From Janthinobacterium sp051380875 (lineage in GTDB: Bacteria; Pseudomonadota; Gammaproteobacteria; Burkholderiales; Burkholderiaceae_D): a stretch of DNA of 64,000 nucleotides. Shown one piece after another: positions 18,989 through 26,846 of this stretch (position 1 is the first letter of the stretch; every line of letters begins with the position of its first letter). The stretch lies in contig NZ_JBNYXW010000005.1 in assembly GCF_051380875.1 (NCBI RefSeq), positions 62,001 through 126,000 on the forward strand. Direction: 5' to 3'. Position numbers and translations under genes: made by a program. The notes beneath the pieces are model-generated. The model saw only the letters and a list, made by a program, of their open reading frames with translations, ran no database searches and was not told where the DNA came from.

Positions 18989-19186
18989 ATGAACATCGCT
19001 AAAAACATGGAAGCCATCTTCGTTGCCATCATCGCCATCGCCGCCGCTACCAGCCTGGCCACCGCCGCCGTGCCGAAGTTCCGCGCCGCTCCAGTCACCA
19101 TTGTTGCCAGCGCCGATAACGCCACCATGCATACCGTATATGTCAGCGCCAAGCGCCTGAGCGCCGAGGAAAAAGCCGCCCTGTAA
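18989..19186 (+). CDS. Small exported protein of unknown function
   Basis: 65 residues. A hydrophobic N-terminal stretch (MEAIFVAIIAIAAATSLATAA) looks like a signal peptide cleaved near residue 27, leaving about 38 residues with basic and small residues. AAAGGA lies just upstream of ATG 18989. The frame is open back to 18788 but codon use there is not coding-like. I do not recognise the family. It stands alone between divergent argH and convergent yfcC-type genes. Confidence 0.6.
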   Translation: MNIAKNMEAIFVAIIAIAAATSLATAAVPKFRAAPVTIVASADNATMHTVYVSAKRLSAEEKAAL

Positions 19187-19217
19187 TCGCGGTCATGTCA
19201 TGCAGGCAGCAGTCCTC

Positions 19218-19240
19218 GCAGTAGCAGTAGCAGTAGCAGC
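19218..19240. repeat. Short GCAGTA hexanucleotide repeat
   Basis: Three perfect tandem copies of GCAGTA (19218-19235) followed by GCAGC, in the 151-bp gap between two genes that converge. It is non-coding in all likely frames, so no phase-variation role is apparent. Confidence 0.6.
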
Positions 19241-19337
19241 AAGCAGCACACCATCACAGGCAGTCAGGACGGGCGGCGCCCCCGGTTCTTGCTGATGGAA
19301 CGCTATTTTCCTGATCTGTACAAGGACGGGTGAAGCA

Positions 19338-20726
19338 CTACTGCCAGTGCATCAGGCACGGCGGAATAAGCAGTAACAATGCCAGCACCAGATAAATCAG
19401 CTGCAGCGGGATCATCCACTTGGCCCACGTGATCCACGGTACGCGCGCCAGGGCCAGCACGCCCACGGTGATGCCGGACGTCGGGATCATCGGCGTGGTG
19501 AATTCGCCGAACTGGAAGGCCAGGATGGCGGTCTGGCGCGTCACGCCCACCAGGTCGGCCAGCGGCGCCATGATGGGCATGGTCAGGGCGGCCTGGCCGC
19601 TGCCGGAATGGATGAAGAAGTTGATCACCGACTGCATGAAGAACATCTTTTGCGCGGCGAAGACGGGGCTGGACGAGGCCACCAGTGGCGTGAGCGCATG
19701 CAGCATGGTGTCGATGATTTGCGCGTCGCGCGCCAGGATCATGGTGCCGCGCGCCAGCGCGATGACCAGCGCCACGCTGACCATGTCGCGCGCGCCCTGC
19801 ACGAAAGACGCCACCAGACTGTCCATGTCGAGTCGGCCGACCAGGCCGACAACGATGGCCATCACCAGGAACAGGGCAGCGATTTCATCGATGAACCAGT
19901 CGTACTTGACGACGCCGACGACCATCGTCAGCAAGGTGGCCATAAAAATCCACAGCACGGCGCGGTGCGTGCGCGTCATGCCGGCAAAGCTGTCCAGGTC
20001 CATCGAGTGGTCGCTGCGCTTTTCAATGTCGAGCAGGTAAGTGGGGCTTTTTTCGGGATGGCGCTTGATGCGCGCCGCGTACCACATCAGGAAAATGATG
20101 CTGACAGCCGTGGCGATGCTCCACACGATCAGGCGGTAGCCGATGCCGGAAAAGATCGGCACGCCGGCGATGCCCTGCGCGATGCCGACGTTAAACGGGT
20201 TCAGAAAGGCGGCGGAAAATCCCACTTGCGAGCCGATGAAAGGAATCGATACGCCGGTGATGGTGTCGTAGCCCAGCGCCAGCGCCAATGGCACGAAGAT
20301 CAGGATGAAGGGGATGGCTTCTTCGTTCATGCCGAAGGTGGCACCGCCGAGGGAAAACATGGTGAAGAAGACGGGGATGATGGCGGCGCGCACGAAGCGC
20401 GAACTGGTGTGCGCCTTGGCGATCGCCTTGATCAGGGAGTCGAAGGCTTCGGTTTTTTGCAGCACGGCGAAGGCGCCGCCGACGATCAGTATGAAACCGA
20501 TGACCAGACTGGCGTCGACGAAGCCCTTGATGGGTGCCATCATCAAGGCAGCCAGGCCTTGCGGCTTGTTGTCGACATAGTGAAAAGTACCGGGGATGAT
20601 CAACTGCTTGCCGTTTACCAGCTGGGTGTCGAACTTCCCGCCCGGTACCAGCCAGGTCGCCAGCGCAATCATGGCCAGGATGGCGCATAGCAGGACGAAG
20701 GTATTGGGTAGCTTGAATTTTCTCAT
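19338..20726 (-). CDS. YfcC/DcuC-family membrane carrier
   Basis: 462 residues with about 12 membrane segments. The conserved internal stretch GGATFGMNEEAIPFI and the C-terminal QFGEFTTPMIPTSG are typical of the YfcC group in the C4-dicarboxylate carrier superfamily. These carry amino acids, dipeptides or dicarboxylates. The ATG at 20726 begins the usual MRKFKLPNTFVLL start; a GTG at 20735 overlapping the upstream stop is the alternative. Partner of the aspartoacylase-family hydrolase directly upstream, so uptake of that enzyme's substrate is likely. Confidence 0.85.
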   Translation of the reverse strand: MRKFKLPNTFVLLCAILAMIALATWLVPGGKFDTQLVNGKQLIIPGTFHYVDNKPQGLAALMMAPIKGFVDASLVIGFILIVGGAFAVLQKTEAFDSLIKAIAKAHTSSRFVRAAIIPVFFTMFSLGGATFGMNEEAIPFILIFVPLALALGYDTITGVSIPFIGSQVGFSAAFLNPFNVGIAQGIAGVPIFSGIGYRLIVWSIATAVSIIFLMWYAARIKRHPEKSPTYLLDIEKRSDHSMDLDSFAGMTRTHRAVLWIFMATLLTMVVGVVKYDWFIDEIAALFLVMAIVVGLVGRLDMDSLVASFVQGARDMVSVALVIALARGTMILARDAQIIDTMLHALTPLVASSSPVFAAQKMFFMQSVINFFIHSGSGQAALTMPIMAPLADLVGVTRQTAILAFQFGEFTTPMIPTSGITVGVLALARVPWITWAKWMIPLQLIYLVLALLLLIPPCLMHWQ

Positions 20727-20734
20727 GGTGCTCA

Positions 20735-21871
20735 CTATTGGCTCAACAGGCTGCCACCGCGGAAGGCGACGGCGCCAGCGACTTTGCCGACATTCATGCC
20801 GCGCAGGACGTGGCGGTGGGCGCTGCGCGCGAAGAATACACCGGCGACCGTGCAGCGCAAAGTCGTCGTCTCGCCACTGACGGGGTCGATCAGGTCGGCC
20901 AGCGCATCGCCGGCGGCCAGCATGTCACCCATTTCGCGCAGATACACCAGCACGCCGTGATGCGGCGCGAGGATCGGTTCCACCCCCGCCAGCGGCGTTG
21001 CCTCGCACTGTGGCGCAGGAAGATTGTCGCCCGCGCCGGCGATGTCCAGCACGCCCTCGATGGCCAGGAAGCGCAACAGGGCGGTCGCATCGCGTTCGGC
21101 CAGGGCGTAGCTCACTTCCACCTCGCCGCGCAATTCGACGGTGGTCGACAGGCAGGCGGCGGGTATCGGATAGCGGCCGCCAAAGTGGGCCTCGAGATCC
21201 CACCACAGGCGGCTGCACGCTTCGTCGAACGGCTCTTCGCCGGCCGCCAGTTCGAGCAGCACGGCGCGTGCGCCCAGCAGGGCGGACAGGGGCGCGATCT
21301 GCGCCGCCAGCGGCGTGCCCGTATAGATATGCAGGGACGCCTCATTGTCGCAGTGCAGGTCGAGCACGATGTCGGCGTCGATGGCCATGCCCAGCAAGGT
21401 TTTTTTCAACACTTCCGCATCCGTGCCTGGCTGCCACGTGGCAACGGCAGCGCGTGCCTGCTGGCGTATCAGCTCTACGTTGGCCTTCGCATCCTGCCCC
21501 AATTTTCCATCGAGCGTGGTTTTCAGTTCATCGGCCACATGGCGGTAGGCGCGGTTGAAGTTGATGCCGGTTGTCAGGTCGAAGCGGCCGAACGGTGCGC
21601 CGTGGATGGCTTGCGCCAGGCCGATCGGGTTGGCGGCCGGCACCAGGATGATTTCGCCATAGATCTTGCCTGCCGCTTCCAGCGCCAGCAATTCGCGGCG
21701 CAGGAATTGCGACACCAGCATGCCCGGTACTTCATCCGCATGCAGGGCTGCCTGGATATAGACTTTCTTGCCGCTACGGCTGCCGGCAGCGGCTCCTCCA
21801 AAATGAAAGCTGCTCAATTGGTAGGTGGCGCTGGCGTGCGGCGTGGAGATCGGGTGCTGTTGTACCTGCAT
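20735..21871 (-). CDS. Succinylglutamate desuccinylase/aspartoacylase-family hydrolase
   Basis: 378 residues, zinc carboxypeptidase-like (M14 superfamily). The metal pair is His44 and Glu47 (ALHADEVPG), with the third His in DLHCDNEAS, and NFNRAY supplies substrate contacts. Members cleave N-acyl amino acids, succinylglutamate, N-acetylaspartate or aspartyl dipeptides. The ATG at 21871 was preferred over an in-frame TTG at 21895; neither has a strong Shine-Dalgarno. It is the first gene of a two-gene operon with the YfcC carrier. Confidence 0.85.
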   Translation of the reverse strand: MQVQQHPISTPHASATYQLSSFHFGGAAAGSRSGKKVYIQAALHADEVPGMLVSQFLRRELLALEAAGKIYGEIILVPAANPIGLAQAIHGAPFGRFDLTTGINFNRAYRHVADELKTTLDGKLGQDAKANVELIRQQARAAVATWQPGTDAEVLKKTLLGMAIDADIVLDLHCDNEASLHIYTGTPLAAQIAPLSALLGARAVLLELAAGEEPFDEACSRLWWDLEAHFGGRYPIPAACLSTTVELRGEVEVSYALAERDATALLRFLAIEGVLDIAGAGDNLPAPQCEATPLAGVEPILAPHHGVLVYLREMGDMLAAGDALADLIDPVSGETTTLRCTVAGVFFARSAHRHVLRGMNVGKVAGAVAFRGGSLLSQ

Positions 21872-21930
21872 GATTAGGTTGCCACGGTGGGGCAAGGTTG
21901 GTGGATTTCGAACGATTATGTAGCATAGTT

Positions 21931-21943
21931 TTCACTAAGTAAA
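21931..21943. promoter_or_regulatory. Candidate operator in divergent gap
   Basis: TTCACTAAGTAAA is an imperfect odd-length palindrome of form TTnACTnAGTnAA, 60 bp before the hydrolase start, in an AT-rich gap facing the RpiR remnant. It may be the former binding site of that regulator. This is inference only. Confidence 0.25.
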
Positions 21944-22068
21944 TCAATGTAAATCCTTTTGCAAAAATCTGTTGAGTTTTCTTTTTGATATGAGTAGAGT
22001 GGATTCCAGCGAACAGTTTCCGCCATTCATTGTTCACACTGCATGCAAAACAACAGGTCGCCAGCGTC

Positions 22069-22227
22069 ATGAAGTCCCCCACCAGCCCTGCCAGCACCAT
22101 CGCCACAGCAGCAGCGCTGTCGTCGCCCGATGCTGCATTTGCGCAGCCGGCGCTGGGCATCGAGGAACTGGCCGAGAGTTGCCAGGTATCGGGTGCTACC
22201 ATCAGCGGCTTCTCCATCAAGTTCATT
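22069..22227 (+). pseudogene. Remnant of an RpiR/MurR-family regulator
   Basis: About 50 codons remain. They include PDAAFAQPALGIEELAE and SCQVSGATISGF, which match the RpiR helix-turn-helix (LAE..qVS.ATISRF). The usual Arg of SRF is Gly, and the rest of the HTH, the linker and the whole SIS sugar-binding domain (over 200 residues) are gone; the frame runs into a second truncated gene. RpiR proteins commonly sit divergent to amino-acid or sugar catabolic operons, which fits the hydrolase/YfcC pair. The regulator is almost certainly not functional. Confidence 0.65.
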
Positions 22228-22242
22228 CAGGAGTGCTTCCCC

Positions 22243-22431
22243 ATGCATATCGAAAAACGCGTCTGCATCGCAGTCCCGCCCATGGTCGTCGAGCAGATTT
22301 TGAGCGAGGTCGACCGGTGGCATCTCTGGGACCCGGACACCAGGCAAGCCCGACTCAATGGGCCATTCGCAGTTGGAGCAAGGGGCCGGCTAACCCCCTG
22401 CAAAGGCATGGGTTATTATTCCATTTCGTGA
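22243..22431 (+). pseudogene. Remnant of an SRPBCC-family protein, 5' part only
   Basis: 62 codons starting at ATG 22243 with an intact AGGAG at 22229-22233. The segment MHIEKRVCIAVPP, then WHLWDPDTRQARLNGPFAVG and RGRLTPCKGM, matches the start of SRPBCC/polyketide-cyclase-like proteins, which are normally about 140-150 residues. After KGM the sequence becomes GYYSIS and stops. It shares one continuous frame with the RpiR remnant, so two deletions or one rearrangement joined them. Confidence 0.6.
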
Positions 22432-22564
22432 GGGACTTCCGCGCACCATGCAGTCACTTAAGTCGTATGCCGAGCAGCGCCACAAGCCCTTCAATAGCGG
22501 TGCCTAACTGTTCGTCGGCACTCATGATCGGCGCGCGCCACTTTCCTTGCATTCGAAAGGCACC

Positions 22565-23818
22565 ATGAAATTATCCACAAGCCTGTATCACACATGGCGC
22601 GCCGCGCTGCTGTTCGCGTTGGCGTTTTGCAGCTATCCGGTTGCAGCAGCGCCCGCCGGCAGTGCCATCGGCAGCGCACCGCAGGGCACCCTCGTCATCA
22701 TCGGCGGCGGCCTGCGCGCCAACAATGCCGAAGTCTGGCAGCGCATCGTTACCCTTTCTGGCGGCAAGGGTGCGCGCATCGCCGTACTGGCGTCGGCCTC
22801 GATCAATCCTGAAAAATCGGGCCAGAGCATTATCGGCAAATTGAATCAATATGGCGCCGATGCTTTTTTCGTGCCGCTGGGCGTTAAGCTGCCCAATAGC
22901 GATTACCGCAAGGCCGCCGAAGATCCGGCCATCGTGACGCAGATCAAGTCGGCCAGCGGCATTTATTTTGCGGGTGGCGACCAGGGGCGCATCACGCAGG
23001 CGCTGCTGCGCCCGGACGGCAGCCGCACGGCCGCGCTTGAAGCCATCTGGTCGGTCTACCGCAACGGCGGCGTCATCGCTGGTTCCAGCGCCGGCGCCGC
23101 CATCATGAGCACCACCATGTTTTATGATGCCAAGCCGGTGCTCGACATGCTCAAGATGGGGGTCACGGATGGCCGCGAGATTGCACCCGGCCTGGGCTTT
23201 ATCGGCAGCGATGTTTTTGTGGACCAGCATCTGCTGGTGCGCGGGCGCTTTGCGCGCATGATTCCCGTGATGCTGAAAAAAGGCTATCACCTGGGGCTGG
23301 GCATCGATGAAAACAGCGCCATGGTGGTCGACGCCATGCGCGACGTGGAAATTATCGGCTACAGCGGCGCCTTGCTGATCGACTTGTCTGGCGCCATCAG
23401 CGACCGTGGCGTGAAAAATTTCAATATCAGCAATGCCGCCATCAGCTACCTGGACCGGGGCGATAAATTCAACCTCGTCACGCGCGTGTTTACGCCGTCG
23501 CCGGACAAGGCCGACAACAAGCTCGATCCGAACCAGCCGGATATGCGCGAGCCCGTATTTACCAACGATATCCTCGGCAATAACGCCGTGCTGGACCTGA
23601 TGGGCAACCTGATCGACAACGCACAGCAGGAAGCCATCGGCATCGCCTTCGGCAATCCGCGCGACCCATATCCGGACCTGGGCTTCGAGTTCAGGTTCAG
23701 CAAGACCGTCAACAGCGTCGGCTACAGCTCGACCGAGGCCGAAGCTTATTCGGTGCTCAAGCTGCGCCTGGACATCCGGCCGATCCAGCTGCGTCAACCC
23801 TTGTATCGCTACAAGTAA
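22565..23818 (+). CDS. Exported S51-family peptidase, cyanophycinase type
   Basis: 417 residues with a Sec signal ending near AAAPAG (about residue 30). The S51 nucleophile is Ser175 in GSSAGAA, and GGDQGRITQAL and LGLGIDENSAMVV complete the family pattern. Length and export fit the extracellular cyanophycinases (CphE type, about 420 residues) better than cytosolic CphB (about 270) or peptidase E (about 230). These cut cyanophycin to beta-Asp-Arg dipeptides. ATG 22565 was chosen since the upstream TTG at 22547 lacks a ribosome site. Substrate is inferred. Confidence 0.82.
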   Translation: MKLSTSLYHTWRAALLFALAFCSYPVAAAPAGSAIGSAPQGTLVIIGGGLRANNAEVWQRIVTLSGGKGARIAVLASASINPEKSGQSIIGKLNQYGADAFFVPLGVKLPNSDYRKAAEDPAIVTQIKSASGIYFAGGDQGRITQALLRPDGSRTAALEAIWSVYRNGGVIAGSSAGAAIMSTTMFYDAKPVLDMLKMGVTDGREIAPGLGFIGSDVFVDQHLLVRGRFARMIPVMLKKGYHLGLGIDENSAMVVDAMRDVEIIGYSGALLIDLSGAISDRGVKNFNISNAAISYLDRGDKFNLVTRVFTPSPDKADNKLDPNQPDMREPVFTNDILGNNAVLDLMGNLIDNAQQEAIGIAFGNPRDPYPDLGFEFRFSKTVNSVGYSSTEAEAYSVLKLRLDIRPIQLRQPLYRYK

Positions 23819-24007
23819 CTCTGCCGTCCCGTGATGCTGGCCGATTCTCCAGGCCGGCGTCCCCTCTTCGCCTGCATGCTGCGCTTTCAAAGCGCCCCGC
23901 CTGTCGCTACAATGTGCCGCAGCCAATTTCCGTGGCGCGGCCTTTGATGCCGCAATTTATTTGGAAAACTTCCTCTTTTTCCTGTTTTTCTACCGTTTAG
24001 GAATAAC

Positions 24008-25444
24008 ATGCAGCAGACTCCGATCCGATCCTTTCTGTGTGCGCTGGCGCTGGCCGCCGGCATCATGCCGGCCGCGCAGGCCGCCAACTCCGCACAGCCG
24101 GCCACCATGCGCCTCGATTACCAGCACAGCGGCAATGCGCTGGCTGAGCACTATGCGGTCGAGCGCGTGCTGGTCGAGCCGCTGCCTTGGGCGGGCAACA
24201 TGGCGCGCACCATCGACGACAGCAACCGTGGCAACAACATGCTCGAAGTAGTCGACATCAAATCGGGCAAAGTGCTGTATTCGCGCGGCTTTTCCACCAT
24301 CTTTGGCGAGTGGGCCAGCACCGATGAAGCGAAAACCACCACCCGTGCGTTCCAGGAATCGGTGCGCTTCCCGCAGCCGGAACAGCCGGTGCGCGTGCGC
24401 ATTCTCAAGCGCGATGAGCGCGGCTTGTTTTCTGTTGTGTGGAGCGCCGATGTCGACCCGGCGGCGCAGGATGTGATCCGCAAACAGCCGCCGGCGCCCG
24501 TCAAGCCGATACCGATCCGTGTCAAAGGTCCGTCCAGCGACAAGGTCGATCTCCTGATCATGGGCGATGGTTATACGGCGGCCGAAATGGGCAAGTTCGA
24601 AGCCACGGCACGGAAATTGGCCGACCACTTGTTTACCGTCTCGCCATTTCGCGAGCGTGCCAATGACTTCAACGTATGGGCCATGGCCGCGCCGACGCAG
24701 GAATCCGGCGTGTCGCGTCCATCGACGGGCGTGCATCACGCCTCGCCACTGGGCACGCGCTACGATATCTTCGGCAGCGAACGCTATGTATTGACGACGG
24801 ACAACCGCGCCTTGCGCGACCTGGCGCAGTACGCGCCCTACGAATTCATCGAAATCCTCGTCAATAACGATACCTATGGCGGTGGCGGCATCTTCGGCCA
24901 GTTCAGCACGGCCGCAGCCAACAGCGACTGGGCCAATTACCTGTTCGTGCATGAATTCGGCCACCATTTCGCCGGCCTGGCCGACGAGTACTACACCTCG
25001 CCGGTGGCATACCAGTCGAATGGCGAACGCCAGGAACCGTGGGAGCCGAATGCCACGGCCCTGCGCGACCCGGCCAAACTGAAATGGAAAAACCATGTGA
25101 AGGCCGGCACACCGCTGCCGACACCGTGGCCGAAGGAGGCGTATGACAGCCATGCGCGCGAATACCAGAAACAGCGCGCGGCCCTGCGTGCGGCCAACCG
25201 TCCGGAAAGCGAAATGAGCGATTTGTTCAAGGCCGACCTGGCGTACACGCAGCAGCTGTTTTCCAAGGCGCCGCAGCGCCATGCGGTGGGCGCCTTCGAG
25301 GGCGCGAACTACGAATCGTCCGGCTACTACCGCCCGGAAATGCAATGCATCATGTTCGACCGCAGCGAGACTTTCTGTTCCGTATGCCGGGATGGCATCA
25401 GCACCATCATCGATCTGTATTCGCGTCCGGCCGCGTTACAGTAA
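24008..25444 (+). CDS. Exported M64-family metallopeptidase
   Basis: 478 residues with a Sec signal (MQQTPIRSFLCALALAAGIM..AQA). An N-terminal beta-sandwich domain (about 30-170) precedes the catalytic domain with HEFGHHFAGLAD, giving His315, Glu316, His319 and Asp326 in the HEXXHXXGXXD layout of M64. Cys residues near the C terminus (MQCIM, FCSVC) may form disulfides. The namesake of M64 is an IgA protease, but soil members are general secreted proteases. TAGGA precedes ATG 24008. Confidence 0.88.
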   Translation: MQQTPIRSFLCALALAAGIMPAAQAANSAQPATMRLDYQHSGNALAEHYAVERVLVEPLPWAGNMARTIDDSNRGNNMLEVVDIKSGKVLYSRGFSTIFGEWASTDEAKTTTRAFQESVRFPQPEQPVRVRILKRDERGLFSVVWSADVDPAAQDVIRKQPPAPVKPIPIRVKGPSSDKVDLLIMGDGYTAAEMGKFEATARKLADHLFTVSPFRERANDFNVWAMAAPTQESGVSRPSTGVHHASPLGTRYDIFGSERYVLTTDNRALRDLAQYAPYEFIEILVNNDTYGGGGIFGQFSTAAANSDWANYLFVHEFGHHFAGLADEYYTSPVAYQSNGERQEPWEPNATALRDPAKLKWKNHVKAGTPLPTPWPKEAYDSHAREYQKQRAALRAANRPESEMSDLFKADLAYTQQLFSKAPQRHAVGAFEGANYESSGYYRPEMQCIMFDRSETFCSVCRDGISTIIDLYSRPAALQ

Positions 25445-25480
25445 CCCTGCAATAAACGCGCAGTGTCAATCAAGTAATCT

Positions 25481-25528
25481 ATGGGGTGCCATGTTGCGAT
25501 GCAATAGCATGGCCCCCATTTTCGTTTT
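25481..25528 (+). terminator. Intrinsic terminator after the M64 gene
   Basis: ATGGGG(T)GCCATG at 25481-25493 pairs with CATGGCCCCCAT at 25508-25519, 12 bp with one bulged T. The loop adds a further TTGC/GCAA stem. It is followed by TTTCGTTTT. This is a strong terminator 37 bp after the stop. Confidence 0.85.
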
Positions 25529-25698
25529 CCTGGCTCTATCCATCTCTGCAATACCATCCCTCCCTGACCTTTTTCGGTCAATACCAATTCTAGTTCTGGA
25601 AGTAACTTTCATTCTCGTCAGCTCAATATAATTATCCAATAGATATCACGATTCGATTGCGGACAGTTTGTTTCATTTAAATAAAATTGAGGTAATAT

Positions 25699-25741
25699 TT
25701 GATATACATCAATGTTGCATCGCCGCAATCGCACTTATAGT
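25699..25741 (+). promoter_or_regulatory. FNR/ANR-type promoter
   Basis: TTGATATACATCAA at 25699-25712 is a perfect match to TTGATnnnnATCAA. TATAGT at 25736-25741 is a 5/6 match to the -10, so transcription would start near 25747 and the box would be centred at about -41.5, the class II position. A weaker TTGACTTAGCTCAA lies at 25741-25754, 42 bp further on. The 440 bp from 25445 to 25886 is AT-rich and holds no gene, only the terminator and this promoter. The first clear gene downstream is the FabI-like one. Confidence 0.72.
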
Positions 25742-25886
25742 TGACTTAGCTCAAAGCGTTATGAATGCGGATCGGACTCTTTGTAAATCACGCGTCTAAA
25801 TGCTGTAGAGTAATTTTTGCCACGTACCAGTCCACTTCGCATGGGTCTGGTGCCGGCCTCGAATTTCAGTGACGGAAGCCAGATTC

Positions 25887-26057
25887 ATGAAGATGCAGAT
25901 CCTCGCGCCTGACGCATGCAGTGCCTTACATCCCCACACGCCCATCGTGCTGCCCCATGCGCGGGGCGGCGGCGTCACGCTGGCCACCTGCGCCGGCGCG
26001 GTGCAGTGCGTGAACGCCGCCACGCCGTGGCCCGCTTTGCGCCCCTCCAAGCCATGA
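25887..26057 (+). CDS. Possible leader ORF upstream of the FabI-like gene
   Basis: 56 codons, with third positions mostly G/C like real genes here. It ends in ATGA, so its stop overlaps the start of the FabI-like gene, and GGAAG lies about 8 bases before ATG 25887. The product (KMQILAPDACSALHPHTP...) resembles nothing I know. It may be a small coupled protein or just an open frame in a long leader. Confidence 0.3.
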   Translation: MKMQILAPDACSALHPHTPIVLPHARGGGVTLATCAGAVQCVNAATPWPALRPSKP

Positions 26058-26839
26058 CGGCCCCCTTGCTGCAGTCCCTGCCATTGCAGGGCAAACGGGG
26101 GCTGGTGGTGGGCATCGCCAATGCGCAAAGCATCGCCTGGGGCTGCGCCAGCGCACTGCGCGCGGCTGGCGCCGAGCTGGCCGTGACCTGGCTCAATGAC
26201 AAGGCGCGCCCGCATGTGGAGCCGCTGGCGCGGCAAGTGCAGGCGGCTATCATGGCGCCGCTCGACGTGTCCGTGCCGGGCCAGCTCGAAGCGCTGTTTG
26301 CGCAGATCGAACAGCAATGGGGCAGGCTTGATTTCGTCGTCCATTCGATCGCCTATGCGCCCAGGCAGGACTTGCATGGCCGCGTCACTGACAGTTCGGC
26401 CGAGGGTTTTGCGCAGGCGATGGATATCTCGTGCCACTCCTTCATGCGCATGGCGAAGCTGGCCGAGCCGCTGATGCCGGACGGCGGCAGCTTGATGACC
26501 ATGAGTTATCTGGGGGCCGAGGAAGTCATCGCCGACTACGGCTTGATGGGCCCCGTCAAGGCGGCGCTGGAAGCATCGGTGCGCTACCTGGCGGCGGAAC
26601 TGGGCCCTGTCGGCATCCGCGTCAATGCCATTTCGCCAGGGCCGCTCGACACGCGGGCCGCTTCCGGCATTGCCCATTTCGAGCGCCTGATGGCTGACGC
26701 CATCGAACGCTCGCCCCTGCGCCGCCTGGCCACCATCGAGGATGTGGGCGCACTGTGCGCCTTCCTCGCCGGCGACGGCGCCCGCGCCATCACGGGCAGC
26801 ACCCTGTATGTCGATGGCGGCTACAACATCCTGAATTGA
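26054..26839 (+). CDS. FabI-like enoyl-[ACP] reductase
   Basis: 261 residues, short-chain dehydrogenase fold. The FabI triad is present: Tyr152 (SYLGAE), Tyr162 and Lys169 (DYGLMGPVKAALEA), offset by six from E. coli Tyr146/Tyr156/Lys163. The nucleotide motif is the FabI-type GIANAQSIAWG. It reduces trans-2-enoyl-ACP with NADH. Because it heads an efflux/Pta/Ack operon behind an FNR-type promoter, it is probably a second, condition-specific copy and not the housekeeping fabI. Confidence 0.85.
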   Translation: MTAPLLQSLPLQGKRGLVVGIANAQSIAWGCASALRAAGAELAVTWLNDKARPHVEPLARQVQAAIMAPLDVSVPGQLEALFAQIEQQWGRLDFVVHSIAYAPRQDLHGRVTDSSAEGFAQAMDISCHSFMRMAKLAEPLMPDGGSLMTMSYLGAEEVIADYGLMGPVKAALEASVRYLAAELGPVGIRVNAISPGPLDTRAASGIAHFERLMADAIERSPLRRLATIEDVGALCAFLAGDGARAITGSTLYVDGGYNILN

Positions 26840-26846
26840 CTGGAAT

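Noticed and set aside
19218..19240. GCAGTA repeat as a phase-variation switch
   Set aside because: Unit length is six and it lies outside genes, so slippage would not change any reading frame.
22432..22564. Search for the rest of the SRPBCC gene after the stop
   Set aside because: None of the three frames continues the family pattern, so the 3' part is absent and not merely frameshifted.
25571..25586. TGACC/GGTCA inverted repeat in the AT-rich gap
   Set aside because: Only 5 bp per arm and not placed near a start; chance is likely.
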